Below, piece by piece: positions 1 to 8,214 of a DNA stretch of 64,000 nucleotides (within the stretch, counting starts at the first letter, position 1; each line of letters begins with the position of its first letter). A program made the position numbers and the translations under genes. Origin of the DNA: Mesobacillus selenatarsenatis SF-1. Lineage in GTDB: Bacteria > Bacillota > Bacilli > Bacillales > Cytobacillaceae. The DNA lies in the NCBI RefSeq assembly GCF_000813125.1, contig NZ_BASE01000058.1:33899-97898 (forward strand), written 5' to 3'. Below the pieces are notes generated by a model, which was given only the letters and a program-made list of their open reading frames with translations, was not told the origin of the DNA and searched no databases.

Positions 1-188
1 TTATTATCATTAATACCAAATGCACTTTCTATTGATGATATCAGCAAGCTAAGATCGATGATGATCAGGTCGATATTAGCAATCGAGATGATTATTTCAC
101 CTCTTACAACTACTCCAGTTTCGATGACCCCATCCAACAAATCGAGGAGAGTCATTTCTTTGTTTTCAAACGGTTTATATTGCTCCAT
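1..188 (-). CDS. gvpS: Gas vesicle protein of the GvpA/J/M/S family, probably GvpS (partial, 3' end outside window)
   Basis: The minus strand opens with ATG at 188, one base after the gvpL stop, and reads 62 codons without a stop to the window edge. The visible protein starts MEQYKPFENKEMTLLDLLDG and continues with VIETGVVVRGEIIISIANIDL. This is the GvpA-type fold core (L-D-x-[IV]-L/I-x-x-G-V-V ... I-D-L) seen in GvpA, GvpJ, GvpM and GvpS. In Priestia megaterium the gene after gvpL is gvpS, so position favours GvpS over GvpJ. Such paralogues are minor shell or nucleation proteins needed for vesicle assembly. No strong Shine-Dalgarno sequence is visible, so translation is probably coupled to gvpL. 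The C-terminus cannot be judged. Confidence 0.82.
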   Translation of the reverse strand, partial: MEQYKPFENKEMTLLDLLDGVIETGVVVRGEIIISIANIDLIIIDLSLLISSIESAFGINDN

Positions 189-189
189 T

Positions 190-1017
190 TTAGTCGTCAC
201 TGCCCATTTTAGAAAAATGGTATGGCGGCCAGGGCCCTGTTACTTGGAAGGTACAGCCTCTTTTGCTAAAAAGCTTTTCACACTCATGTATTGCGGAAAT
301 AAATTCATCCTCCATCTTTTTTTCGACAAAGAAGTCACAGTTTATGATCATGTCATCGGCTCTGCCCGTGACATCCTTTCCCCAGTTACTGCGGAGGCTT
401 GAGTCCTCTATAAAACTTGTTAGATACTTTTGAATTTCAGCCTGCCATTTCCCGAATTCCTTAACTATTTCCTCCCCTATTTTAAGATCTATCTTTTTCT
501 TCATTAAAAACTGCTTCCCTTTTGGCATTGATGCCAGGGAATCTTTCAGTTCAATGATTGACGGATTATTTTCGAGAACAAAGTGTTTTGCTGTTTCAAG
601 TTTGCAGAACACTTTGAGATTCCATTCTTCTTTTCCTTTCAAAGTTTGCAGTTTTCCGAATAACTCATCATATCTCTCTTTTAGCAGGTTCGATAACTTC
701 TGTTCGTTTTGGAAAATGGTGCAGAATGACATTGGCAGAATGGTGAAATTCCTGTTTAATTCCTCTATGCATGAATGATGATGGATAGCATTTTCCTGAA
801 GCCAATCAATATTTTTGGAAAGTGAGTCGATGTTTTGCTGGGAGAATTTTTGTGGATTGACTGGAGTGGCAATAGCAACAATGTCATTAAATTTCATCGC
901 AGTCGATGGCTGTTGATCAATTCCAATTATTAAAGGGAGAACACTTTTCGAAAGTTCCTCTTTTGGAATGATTCCGTATACATATAAGTAATCCGTATGA
1001 TTTTTTTCAACGGACAT
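190..1017 (-). CDS. gvpL: Gas vesicle protein GvpL (GvpL/GvpF family)
   Basis: This 275-residue protein belongs to the GvpL/GvpF family, minor proteins required for gas vesicle assembly, probably by chaperoning or nucleating GvpA. It is a paralogue of the gvpF product encoded two genes upstream: both start with a Y/F-V-Y/F-x-I segment, share a central MSFCTIF/MSFGNVF segment and end with the family signature GPWPPY near the C-terminus. It follows gvpG by 12 bases and precedes gvpS by one base, so it is an internal gene of one gvp operon. The assignment as GvpL rather than GvpF rests on gene order (F-G-L), as in P. megaterium. Confidence 0.92.
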   Translation of the reverse strand: MSVEKNHTDYLYVYGIIPKEELSKSVLPLIIGIDQQPSTAMKFNDIVAIATPVNPQKFSQQNIDSLSKNIDWLQENAIHHHSCIEELNRNFTILPMSFCTIFQNEQKLSNLLKERYDELFGKLQTLKGKEEWNLKVFCKLETAKHFVLENNPSIIELKDSLASMPKGKQFLMKKKIDLKIGEEIVKEFGKWQAEIQKYLTSFIEDSSLRSNWGKDVTGRADDMIINCDFFVEKKMEDEFISAIHECEKLFSKRGCTFQVTGPWPPYHFSKMGSDD

Positions 1018-1029
1018 TTTGCTGCCTCC

Positions 1030-1272
1030 TTATTCAAAACTTTTTCTGTCTTTCTCTCGGTTCTTAGCAATTTTATATCTTGTCAGAAGTTCCTGTTCCA
1101 TTTCAATGTAAGTTTCTTCATCAATTTCTTCATTCTCAAACATCATATGCAGCTGGAGCAGCTTCTCCTGAATGTGTTGTATATTATAAAGTTCATCATC
1201 CGCTTCTTCCTGGATTTTTTCTGCTAGTTTAATAACTGACCTGATAGGCAATGTGAATAATTTATGAAACAT
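1030..1272 (-). CDS. gvpG: Gas vesicle protein GvpG
   Basis: This 80-residue, highly charged helical protein matches GvpG in size, composition and position between gvpF and gvpL. It begins MFHKLFTLPIRSV, followed by a long acidic/basic helix (EEADDELYNIQHIQEKLLQL) that is likely coiled coil. GvpG is an accessory assembly protein that interacts with the GvpF/L proteins. The ATG at 1272 lies two bases after the gvpF stop, with ribosome binding probably inside the end of gvpF. Nothing looks broken. Confidence 0.9.
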   Translation of the reverse strand: MFHKLFTLPIRSVIKLAEKIQEEADDELYNIQHIQEKLLQLHMMFENEEIDEETYIEMEQELLTRYKIAKNREKDRKSFE

Positions 1273-1274
1273 AG

Positions 1275-2027
1275 TTATTGTTCAATCCTAAGTCGGATAT
1301 TCACAAAATTATAGGGAGGCCAGGGCCCGGAATATTTAAATTCAGCCCTCTCTTTCCACTGTTCATATAGCTGGTTGACTTTTTCATCAAAAGCTTCTTC
1401 ATATTCCCGGTCAATCAAAAAAGCGGCATTTAATATGGTCTTACCGGGTACGATGCTATTTAATTTTCCTGATTCTGCTGCATGGAATAATGGGGTGAAT
1501 AGTTCCTCTTGGGCTTTTTGCTCCAAATGATTAAATACTCTTTGAACCTGCTCTCCTAATTGAATCTTTTCGTAGAGCAAAGCTGGATCAGAAGCATCCT
1601 TTTTCCCGCTTTTCCATTCATTCAAATATGGGTCCTGTTCAATTAAACCATCAATCCATTTCTGTTTGGCCACTACCTTAAGGCCAACCTCCAGCTTATT
1701 TTCCAACTGGGAAAACAGCGCCTTCAACTCTTTAGATAGATGCTCAAGAATCAATATCACATCCTCTTCAGAATTGAAAACATTTCCGAAGCTCATTGGT
1801 ATGACGGTGTGCGTTTTCATAACCTCCATAATACCCTGCTGATGAGCCAAAAGATTCTGGCGTTCCGGCAATACTTCGCCGTTTACCCTGGAGACGACTG
1901 CTGCAGTATCCTGATGATGAATAGTATAAATCGCTGTCTCTTCACCATTGATAATAACCTTACCCAAATTTTTAGGCATACTTGCCTCTATGGTACAAAA
2001 CACGTAAATACCACCTTCTGAACTCAT
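1275..2027 (-). CDS. gvpF: Gas vesicle protein GvpF (GvpL/GvpF family)
   Basis: This 250-residue protein is the first of two GvpL/F paralogues. It carries the N-terminal segment GGIYVFCTIE, a central IPMSFGNVF segment and the C-terminal signature SGPWPPYNFV. GvpF sits at the gas-facing or nucleation side of vesicles in other species and binds GvpA; that role is known for the family and not shown here. The ATG at 2027 overlaps the gvpN stop by four bases (ATGA), which implies translational coupling. An AGGAG-like stretch precedes it inside gvpN. Confidence 0.91.
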   Translation of the reverse strand: MSSEGGIYVFCTIEASMPKNLGKVIINGEETAIYTIHHQDTAAVVSRVNGEVLPERQNLLAHQQGIMEVMKTHTVIPMSFGNVFNSEEDVILILEHLSKELKALFSQLENKLEVGLKVVAKQKWIDGLIEQDPYLNEWKSGKKDASDPALLYEKIQLGEQVQRVFNHLEQKAQEELFTPLFHAAESGKLNSIVPGKTILNAAFLIDREYEEAFDEKVNQLYEQWKERAEFKYSGPWPPYNFVNIRLRIEQ

Positions 2028-2908
2028 TTACTCTCCTCCTTCTTCTGCATCTCCTTTAAGATCTGTTCCTGAACCGATGAATAGCTTAAATGTGGCAGCT
2101 TTTGCTTTATCGGCCTGGATAGTACATCCAAGCAGATGTTTTGATAATTCTTGTCTCTATTCCTAACAGGGATTGAATGCTCTTTGCAAATTAAAGCAAT
2201 CATCATCGACGACCTTAAGCTAGGGGAATATCCATTACCTAAAGAGCGGAGTTCTGACAATAACCTGACAAGCTTTGCAGAATCCTTCCTTTCCAGACCT
2301 GTCTTCAGCGTTATAATTTCAATTTCTGTTTTTTCATCACATGGCTCCAAATTAATCGTGATTAATCGGTCCATAAGAGCGTCCTGAGTATGAAAGGTTC
2401 CAGCATATTCTTCTGGGTTACTAGTAAATATTATTGAAAAATCCGGGTGGCATTCTATAAAGGATTCCTTCCCCTTGCCATAGATGGGAAGAACCTTCTC
2501 CTCTAAAAGTGATAGAAATATATTATTCGTTTCAGGACGGGAACGGGTAAATTCATCGTAAATGACAGTATGGCCATTCAATACAGCTTCAACAAGCTCA
2601 CCGCTAAGCCAAAATGGCCTTACTTCCTGCTCTTTTTTGTAGACTGAATGGATATAGTTATCAACAACCTCCTTTTTTACGTAGCCGTATTGTTGGCCAA
2701 GAAGGTCCTTATTACTCATTTCATGATGCCCCCGGAGGATCGTCACCGGCTTGTTGAATTTTCTTGCTATGTGTATTGCCAGGCTGGTTTTCCCGACACC
2801 GGAAGGACCCACAAAATGTACGGGAAATCCAGACCTTATATATTGTTCGGTTCTTTCTATAACACTCTCAAAAAAAGGAGTATTTACGAACTTATCAACA
2901 TTTTCCAA
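2024..2908 (-). CDS. gvpN: Gas vesicle protein GvpN, AAA+ (MoxR-like) ATPase
   Basis: This 294-residue ATPase has a Walker A motif at about residues 36-44 (GPSGVGKTS), a Walker B-like VIYDEFTRS at about 115-123, and sensor-1 IIFTSNPEEYAG. These are features of the MoxR-type AAA+ family to which GvpN belongs. GvpN is needed for vesicles to grow to normal width and is thought to use ATP to help insert GvpA. The ATG at 2908 is preceded by AGGAGGAAT. The gene lies 72 bases after gvpA, separated by a terminator-like hairpin, so it is probably expressed less than gvpA. GvpR and the gvpP/Q genes found before gvpN in P. megaterium are absent from this side of the cluster. Confidence 0.95.
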   Translation of the reverse strand: MENVDKFVNTPFFESVIERTEQYIRSGFPVHFVGPSGVGKTSLAIHIARKFNKPVTILRGHHEMSNKDLLGQQYGYVKKEVVDNYIHSVYKKEQEVRPFWLSGELVEAVLNGHTVIYDEFTRSRPETNNIFLSLLEEKVLPIYGKGKESFIECHPDFSIIFTSNPEEYAGTFHTQDALMDRLITINLEPCDEKTEIEIITLKTGLERKDSAKLVRLLSELRSLGNGYSPSLRSSMMIALICKEHSIPVRNRDKNYQNICLDVLSRPIKQKLPHLSYSSVQEQILKEMQKKEESK

Positions 2909-2936
2909 CCTTATTCCTCCTTCTCATTTTATAGCC

Positions 2937-2968
2937 AAAAAAGAAGCCAGAAATTACAGTTTCTGGCT
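2937..2968 (-). terminator. Intra-operon terminator/attenuator between gvpA and gvpN
   Basis: On the minus strand a perfect 9-bp stem (AGCCAGAAA pairing with TTTCTGGCT, six-base loop) is followed by TTCTTTTTT at 2945-2937. It sits 13 bases after the gvpA stop and about 28 bases before gvpN. It has the form of a rho-independent terminator and would let gvpA be transcribed in excess over the assembly genes. Confidence 0.8.
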
Positions 2969-2980
2969 CCCTGAAAAGCC

Positions 2981-3214
2981 TTACAACCCTAGCGCTTCCT
3001 CTGCAGGCTGATTAGTTTTTAGCAGGCCGACCTTCTCTGCATAAACCAGCCAGGTTTCAACACTTGCAATGACAACGCGAGCCTCAACTGTAAGCAGTTC
3101 TATTCCCACCAAAGATACTTTTGCCCATAAATCTATTACTACACCTTTATCCAAGATACGGTCTACAACTTCAGCGAGGCTGGATGAGTCGACACTTTTT
3201 TGGATTGAAGCCAC
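2981..3214 (-). CDS. gvpA: Gas vesicle structural protein GvpA (GvpB-type)
   Basis: This 77-residue protein is the main gas vesicle shell subunit. The core [20 protein letters not shown], then [20 protein letters not shown], is the near-invariant GvpA sequence, made of two helices flanking a beta-hairpin. The C-terminal tail is short, as in Bacillus GvpA/GvpB. The start is GTG at 3214, chosen because GGGAGGTGA lies at the correct distance upstream. It is the first gene of the minus-strand cluster and the only copy of the major subunit seen here. P. megaterium has two copies, gvpA and gvpB. Confidence 0.97.
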   Translation of the reverse strand: MASIQKSVDSSSLAEVVDRILDKGVVIDLWAKVSLVGIELLTVEARVVIASVETWLVYAEKVGLLKTNQPAEEALGL

Positions 3215-3241
3215 AAAATCACCTCCCTTCCATTCAATCTA

Positions 3242-3296
3242 ACAAGGAAAGTGATAGTTTTACAGGACGATTAATGTGGGTGGATCCTTTCCTTGT
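3242..3296 (-). other. Inverted repeat in the gvpA leader
   Basis: ACAAGGAAAG at 3242-3251 is the exact reverse complement of CTTTCCTTGT at 3287-3296, leaving a 35-base loop. It lies 27 bases upstream of the gvpA start. It could form a 10-bp stem in the gvpA leader RNA or act as a two-site DNA operator. A second small hairpin (ACTTCA/TGAAGT) lies at 3310-3327. Function is inferred only. Confidence 0.4.
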
Positions 3297-3446
3297 CCAA
3301 ATCAAAACCACTTCAAAAAAATGAAGTACTACATTGTATGGGAGATATCATAGAAGGTATGGGGAAATGCTCCCTGTCTTTTTACCTGAATTTTTCGACA
3401 CAAAAATTTTCCCAACTTAAAAATTCGACAATATATGACTTAGTTG

Positions 3447-3475
3447 TTGCAATGTTCAGACTATTAAAGTATAAA
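3447..3475 (+). promoter_or_regulatory. Probable sigma-A promoter of the neutral protease gene
   Basis: TTGCAA at 3447-3452 and TATAAA at 3470-3475 are separated by exactly 17 bases. They lie about 55 bases before the protease start codon. Each hexamer has one or two mismatches to the sigma-A consensus. Confidence 0.55.
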
Positions 3476-3505
3476 TATGATAATCTACTAATTTTTATTA
3501 GATAG

Positions 3506-5161
<1,656 letters not shown>

Positions 5162-5177
5162 TAGCTTAATATTTAGC

Positions 5178-5215
5178 AAGACTGGCTCATTTATTGATTT
5201 GAGCCAGTCTTTTAT
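5178..5215 (+). terminator. Rho-independent terminator of the neutral protease gene
   Basis: A perfect 12-bp stem (AAGACTGGCTCA with TGAGCCAGTCTT, ten-base loop) is followed by TTTATTAT. It lies 17 bases after the stop codon. Confidence 0.9.
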
Positions 5216-5295
5216 TATGCTGAGGATCTCACACTTTGGGGTGTATGAAAGATTGGGATAATGGTTTTGAGTAAGCCGGATCGAGGCAGCGGAAT

Positions 5296-5488
5296 CTTGA
5301 CAGCTTTGCCCCTGGATCAAGAAAAGCTGTCACAAAAACGATGGTATCTTGACAGCTTTGGCCTTGAATCAAGAAAAGCTGTCATAAAAACGACGGAATC
5401 TTTACAGCTTTGGTTCTGAATCAAGAAAAGCTGTCACAAAAACAACGGAATCTCGATAGCCTTCTCCCCTATCCTAAGAAGCTGTCTT
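5296..5488 (+). repeat. 52-bp tandem repeat array, GACAGC family, about four units
   Basis: Units start at 5296, 5348, 5400 and 5452, so the period is exactly 52 bp. Each of the first three holds a 33-bp inverted repeat from GACAGCTTT to AAAGCTGTC with a variable centre, followed by a 19-bp linker such as ACAAAAACGACGGAATCTT. The third unit has TACAG for GACAG and the fourth is degraded. The array fills the space between the protease terminator and the SAM-I riboswitch and has no coding potential. The same architecture recurs at 13528, 48722 and 63881. Confidence 0.9.
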
Positions 5489-5627
5489 AATAGAATAACT
5501 CAGCAATGCTCCGCTATTATATTACTGTATTCTGTCACCTATTTACTTCACCGCGCTAATAAAATGATTGACATTCATTCATTAGAGCTGTAATATTTAG
5601 AGAAATTTAATAATTCAATAATATGAA

Positions 5628-5795
5628 ATCTTATCCAGAGAAGCTGAGGGTCCTGGCCCGGTGAAGCTTCAGCAACCTTCAACTATTTTTTTGTTGAAAA
5701 GGTGCTAATTCCAGCAAGTTTTTTAAAACTTGGCAGATAAGAAGAATGGCTATCATCTGTAAAAGTCTTCTTCTAAAAGAAGGCTTTTTTGTTTT
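5628..5795 (+). promoter_or_regulatory. SAM-I (S-box) riboswitch with terminator, controlling the metI operon
   Basis: The conserved S-box blocks are all present in order: CTTATCCAGAGAAGCTGAGG, a GGCCCGGTGAAGC block, CAGCAACC, AAGGTGCTAATTCCAGCAA and the closing AGATAAG at 5735-5741. The expression platform follows, with a stem (AGTCTTCTT with AAGAAGGCT) and TTTTTTG at about 5764-5790. When S-adenosylmethionine is bound, the terminator should form and shut off metI-metC-yitJ-metH. The element is followed by about 125 bases of leader before the metI start. Confidence 0.96.
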
Positions 5796-5920
5796 ATTAG
5801 AGACTCTTCGCACCGTCTTTCTGGAGCTTTGCGATAGTTGTCTTTTTAAAAGTCGATGATTTCGTCTTTACTCATAAAACAAAAATTGCCGTCTAACTAC
5901 AATCATTAGGAGTGAGTAAA

Positions 5921-7036
5921 TTGGCAGAAATCGATACTAAGTTAGCGCAGCTTGGAAACAGGAGTGAAACATCAACAGGTGCGGTGAATCCACCAATCTA
6001 TTTAACGACAGCCTATCGTCATGAAGGGATTGGCCAATCCAGCGGCTACGATTATGTCCGCACGGGCAACCCTACTCGGGAAATTCTTGAAAAGGCGATT
6101 GCAGACCTTGAGGAAGGAGACCGTGGCTTTGCCTGCAGCTCCGGAATGGCCGCGATCTGGACAGTTCTTTCATTGTTCGGGCAGGGGGATGAATGGATTG
6201 TCTCAAATGATTTATACGGGGGAACTTACCGTCTCCTAGAGCAAGGTTTCAAAAAGTGGGGATTAAATAGTACATATGCAGACATGGCGGATTTAAACGA
6301 AATCAAATCGGCAATCAATCATAAAACGAAGGCTCTTTTTGTGGAAACCCCGACTAACCCGCTGATGGAGCAAGCTGATATTGAAGCAATTGCAAAAATA
6401 ACAAAAGAGCACGGTATTCTATTGATTGTGGATAATACCTTCTATACTCCCCTGCTGCAAAAACCAATCACGCTGGGAGCGGATATCGTCATCCACAGTG
6501 CAACGAAATATCTTGGCGGGCACAACGATGTCCTTGCGGGACTGATCGTTGCAAGGGGTCAGCAGATATGTGATTCTCTCGCCCTTCATCATAATGGCGG
6601 TGGCGCAGTTTTAAGTCCTTTCGATTCCTGGCTCCTTATCCGCGGGATGAAGACTCTGGCGTTAAGGATGGAACGCCACGAACAAAACGCCAGGGAACTT
6701 GTGAATTATTTAAAGAGGCACCATGCAGTGAAAGATGTCCTTTATCCTGGCAGAGGCGGGATGATCTCTTTCAGGGTCCACTTCCCTGCCATGGTCAATC
6801 CATTTTTAAAAAGTCTTTCCATAATCACTTTTGCCGAAAGTCTTGGTGGTGTTGAGAGCTTCATTACTTACCCTGCAACACAGACACATGCTGATATACC
6901 AGTTGAAATACGGAAACAAACAGGTGTTTGTGACCGACTGCTGCGATTCTCTGTGGGAATCGAGAATGTTGAGGATTTGAAAAAGGATTTAGAAGAAGCC
7001 TTCAGTAAGGCACGCCAGGAGGCAGAAGCAATATGA
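5921..7036 (+). CDS. metI: Cystathionine gamma-synthase / O-acetylhomoserine sulfhydrylase
   Basis: This 371-residue PLP enzyme joins O-acetylhomoserine to cysteine or sulfide in methionine synthesis. It belongs to the Cys/Met metabolism PLP family: a phosphate-binding YDYVRTGNPTR segment, the FACSSGMAAI loop, and the PLP-lysine motif VIHSATKYLGGH. A TTG at 5921 is chosen because AGGAG ends eight bases upstream. The GTG at 5912 overlaps that Shine-Dalgarno and is too close to be used. It is the first gene behind the SAM-I riboswitch and overlaps metC by four bases (ATGA). Order and similarity match B. subtilis metI-metC. Substrate choice cannot be fixed from sequence. Confidence 0.94.
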   Translation: MAEIDTKLAQLGNRSETSTGAVNPPIYLTTAYRHEGIGQSSGYDYVRTGNPTREILEKAIADLEEGDRGFACSSGMAAIWTVLSLFGQGDEWIVSNDLYGGTYRLLEQGFKKWGLNSTYADMADLNEIKSAINHKTKALFVETPTNPLMEQADIEAIAKITKEHGILLIVDNTFYTPLLQKPITLGADIVIHSATKYLGGHNDVLAGLIVARGQQICDSLALHHNGGGAVLSPFDSWLLIRGMKTLALRMERHEQNARELVNYLKRHHAVKDVLYPGRGGMISFRVHFPAMVNPFLKSLSIITFAESLGGVESFITYPATQTHADIPVEIRKQTGVCDRLLRFSVGIENVEDLKKDLEEAFSKARQEAEAI

Positions 7037-8214
7037 GTCACCAATATACTTTCGAAACCCAGCTGCTCCATAATAAACACAAATTCGATCCTGCAACAGG
7101 CGGTGTCAGTGTGCCGATCCAGCATGCGTCAACATTCCACCAGTCTACGGCAGACAAATTCGGAAAATATGATTATAGCCGGAGTCTCAACCCTACCAGG
7201 GAAGCGCTTGAGGAAATAATTGCAGAACTGGAGGGCGGTGTCAGGGGTTTTGCATTTTCTTCTGGAATGGCTGCGATCTCAACTGCATTTTTGCTTCTTT
7301 CACAGGGAGATCACGTGGTTGTCACCGTGGATGTTTATGGCGGCACTTACCGGATGGTTACACAGGTTTTGAACCGCTTTGGAATTGAGCATACTTTTGT
7401 GGACATGACCGACCTTGACGCGGTAGAACAAGCGATTAGACCAAATACTACTTTACTATATGCAGAAACACCTTCTAATCCGCTGTTAAAGGTGACAGAT
7501 ATACAAGCTGTCAGTGAAATTGCGAAGAAACATGGTGCTTATACATTTGTGGACAACACTTTTATGACTCCTTACTTGCAGCGTCCGCTTGAACTTGGAG
7601 CTGATATTGTCCTTCACAGCGCTACAAAGTTTCTTTCTGGCCACAGTGATACGGTCGCGGGTCTGGCGGTAGTTAAGGATGAAGAACTGGCCAAAAGGCT
7701 GTATTCCCTTCAGAACTCTTTCGGTGCGGTTCTGGGAGTCCAGGATGCATGGCTTGTTATGAGAGGTATCAAAACTTTATCTGTCAGAATGAATCAATCA
7801 CAGGAAAGTGCAGTGAAAATCGCTGGATTTTTAAAAGAACACCCTTTAATTAAGAAGGTCTATTACCCTGGTCTTGCGGGTCATCCACAGTCAAAACTTC
7901 AGCTTCAACAGGCATATGGGCCCGGAGCGGTGCTTTCCTTTGAACTTAAAAATGCCGAGTTTTTAGCTAGATTTATAGAAAAAGTAAGACTGCCTGTGTT
8001 TGCAGTCAGCCTTGGAGCTGTAGAATCCATCCTCTCTTACCCGGCAAAAATGTCACATGCAGCCATGCCGCAGGATGAACGTAAAAAACGTGGGATCAGT
8101 GATGGTCTCCTTCGATTATCAGTCGGGCTTGAAAGCGCGGATGATTTGATCACGGACTTTGAGCAAGCTTTGGATTCCATACTAACACTTGAAGCACAAA
8201 AGGAGGAAGTCTAA
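7033..8214 (+). CDS. metC: Cystathionine beta-lyase
   Basis: This 393-residue PLP enzyme cleaves cystathionine to homocysteine, pyruvate and ammonia. It is a paralogue of the preceding gene, with YDYSRSLNPTREALE, FAFSSGMAAI and the Schiff-base lysine region VLHSATKFLSGHSD. The ATG overlaps the metI stop by four bases, so the two are translationally coupled, as in B. subtilis. The stop overlaps the start of the next gene by one base (TAATG). Distinguishing lyase from synthase rests on gene order and the metC-like start MSHQYTFETQLLH. Confidence 0.93.
   Translation: MSHQYTFETQLLHNKHKFDPATGGVSVPIQHASTFHQSTADKFGKYDYSRSLNPTREALEEIIAELEGGVRGFAFSSGMAAISTAFLLLSQGDHVVVTVDVYGGTYRMVTQVLNRFGIEHTFVDMTDLDAVEQAIRPNTTLLYAETPSNPLLKVTDIQAVSEIAKKHGAYTFVDNTFMTPYLQRPLELGADIVLHSATKFLSGHSDTVAGLAVVKDEELAKRLYSLQNSFGAVLGVQDAWLVMRGIKTLSVRMNQSQESAVKIAGFLKEHPLIKKVYYPGLAGHPQSKLQLQQAYGPGAVLSFELKNAEFLARFIEKVRLPVFAVSLGAVESILSYPAKMSHAAMPQDERKKRGISDGLLRLSVGLESADDLITDFEQALDSILTLEAQKEEV

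Noticed and set aside
5912..5914. GTG start for metI
   Set aside because: It overlaps the Shine-Dalgarno AGGAG; TTG at 5921 has the correct spacing.
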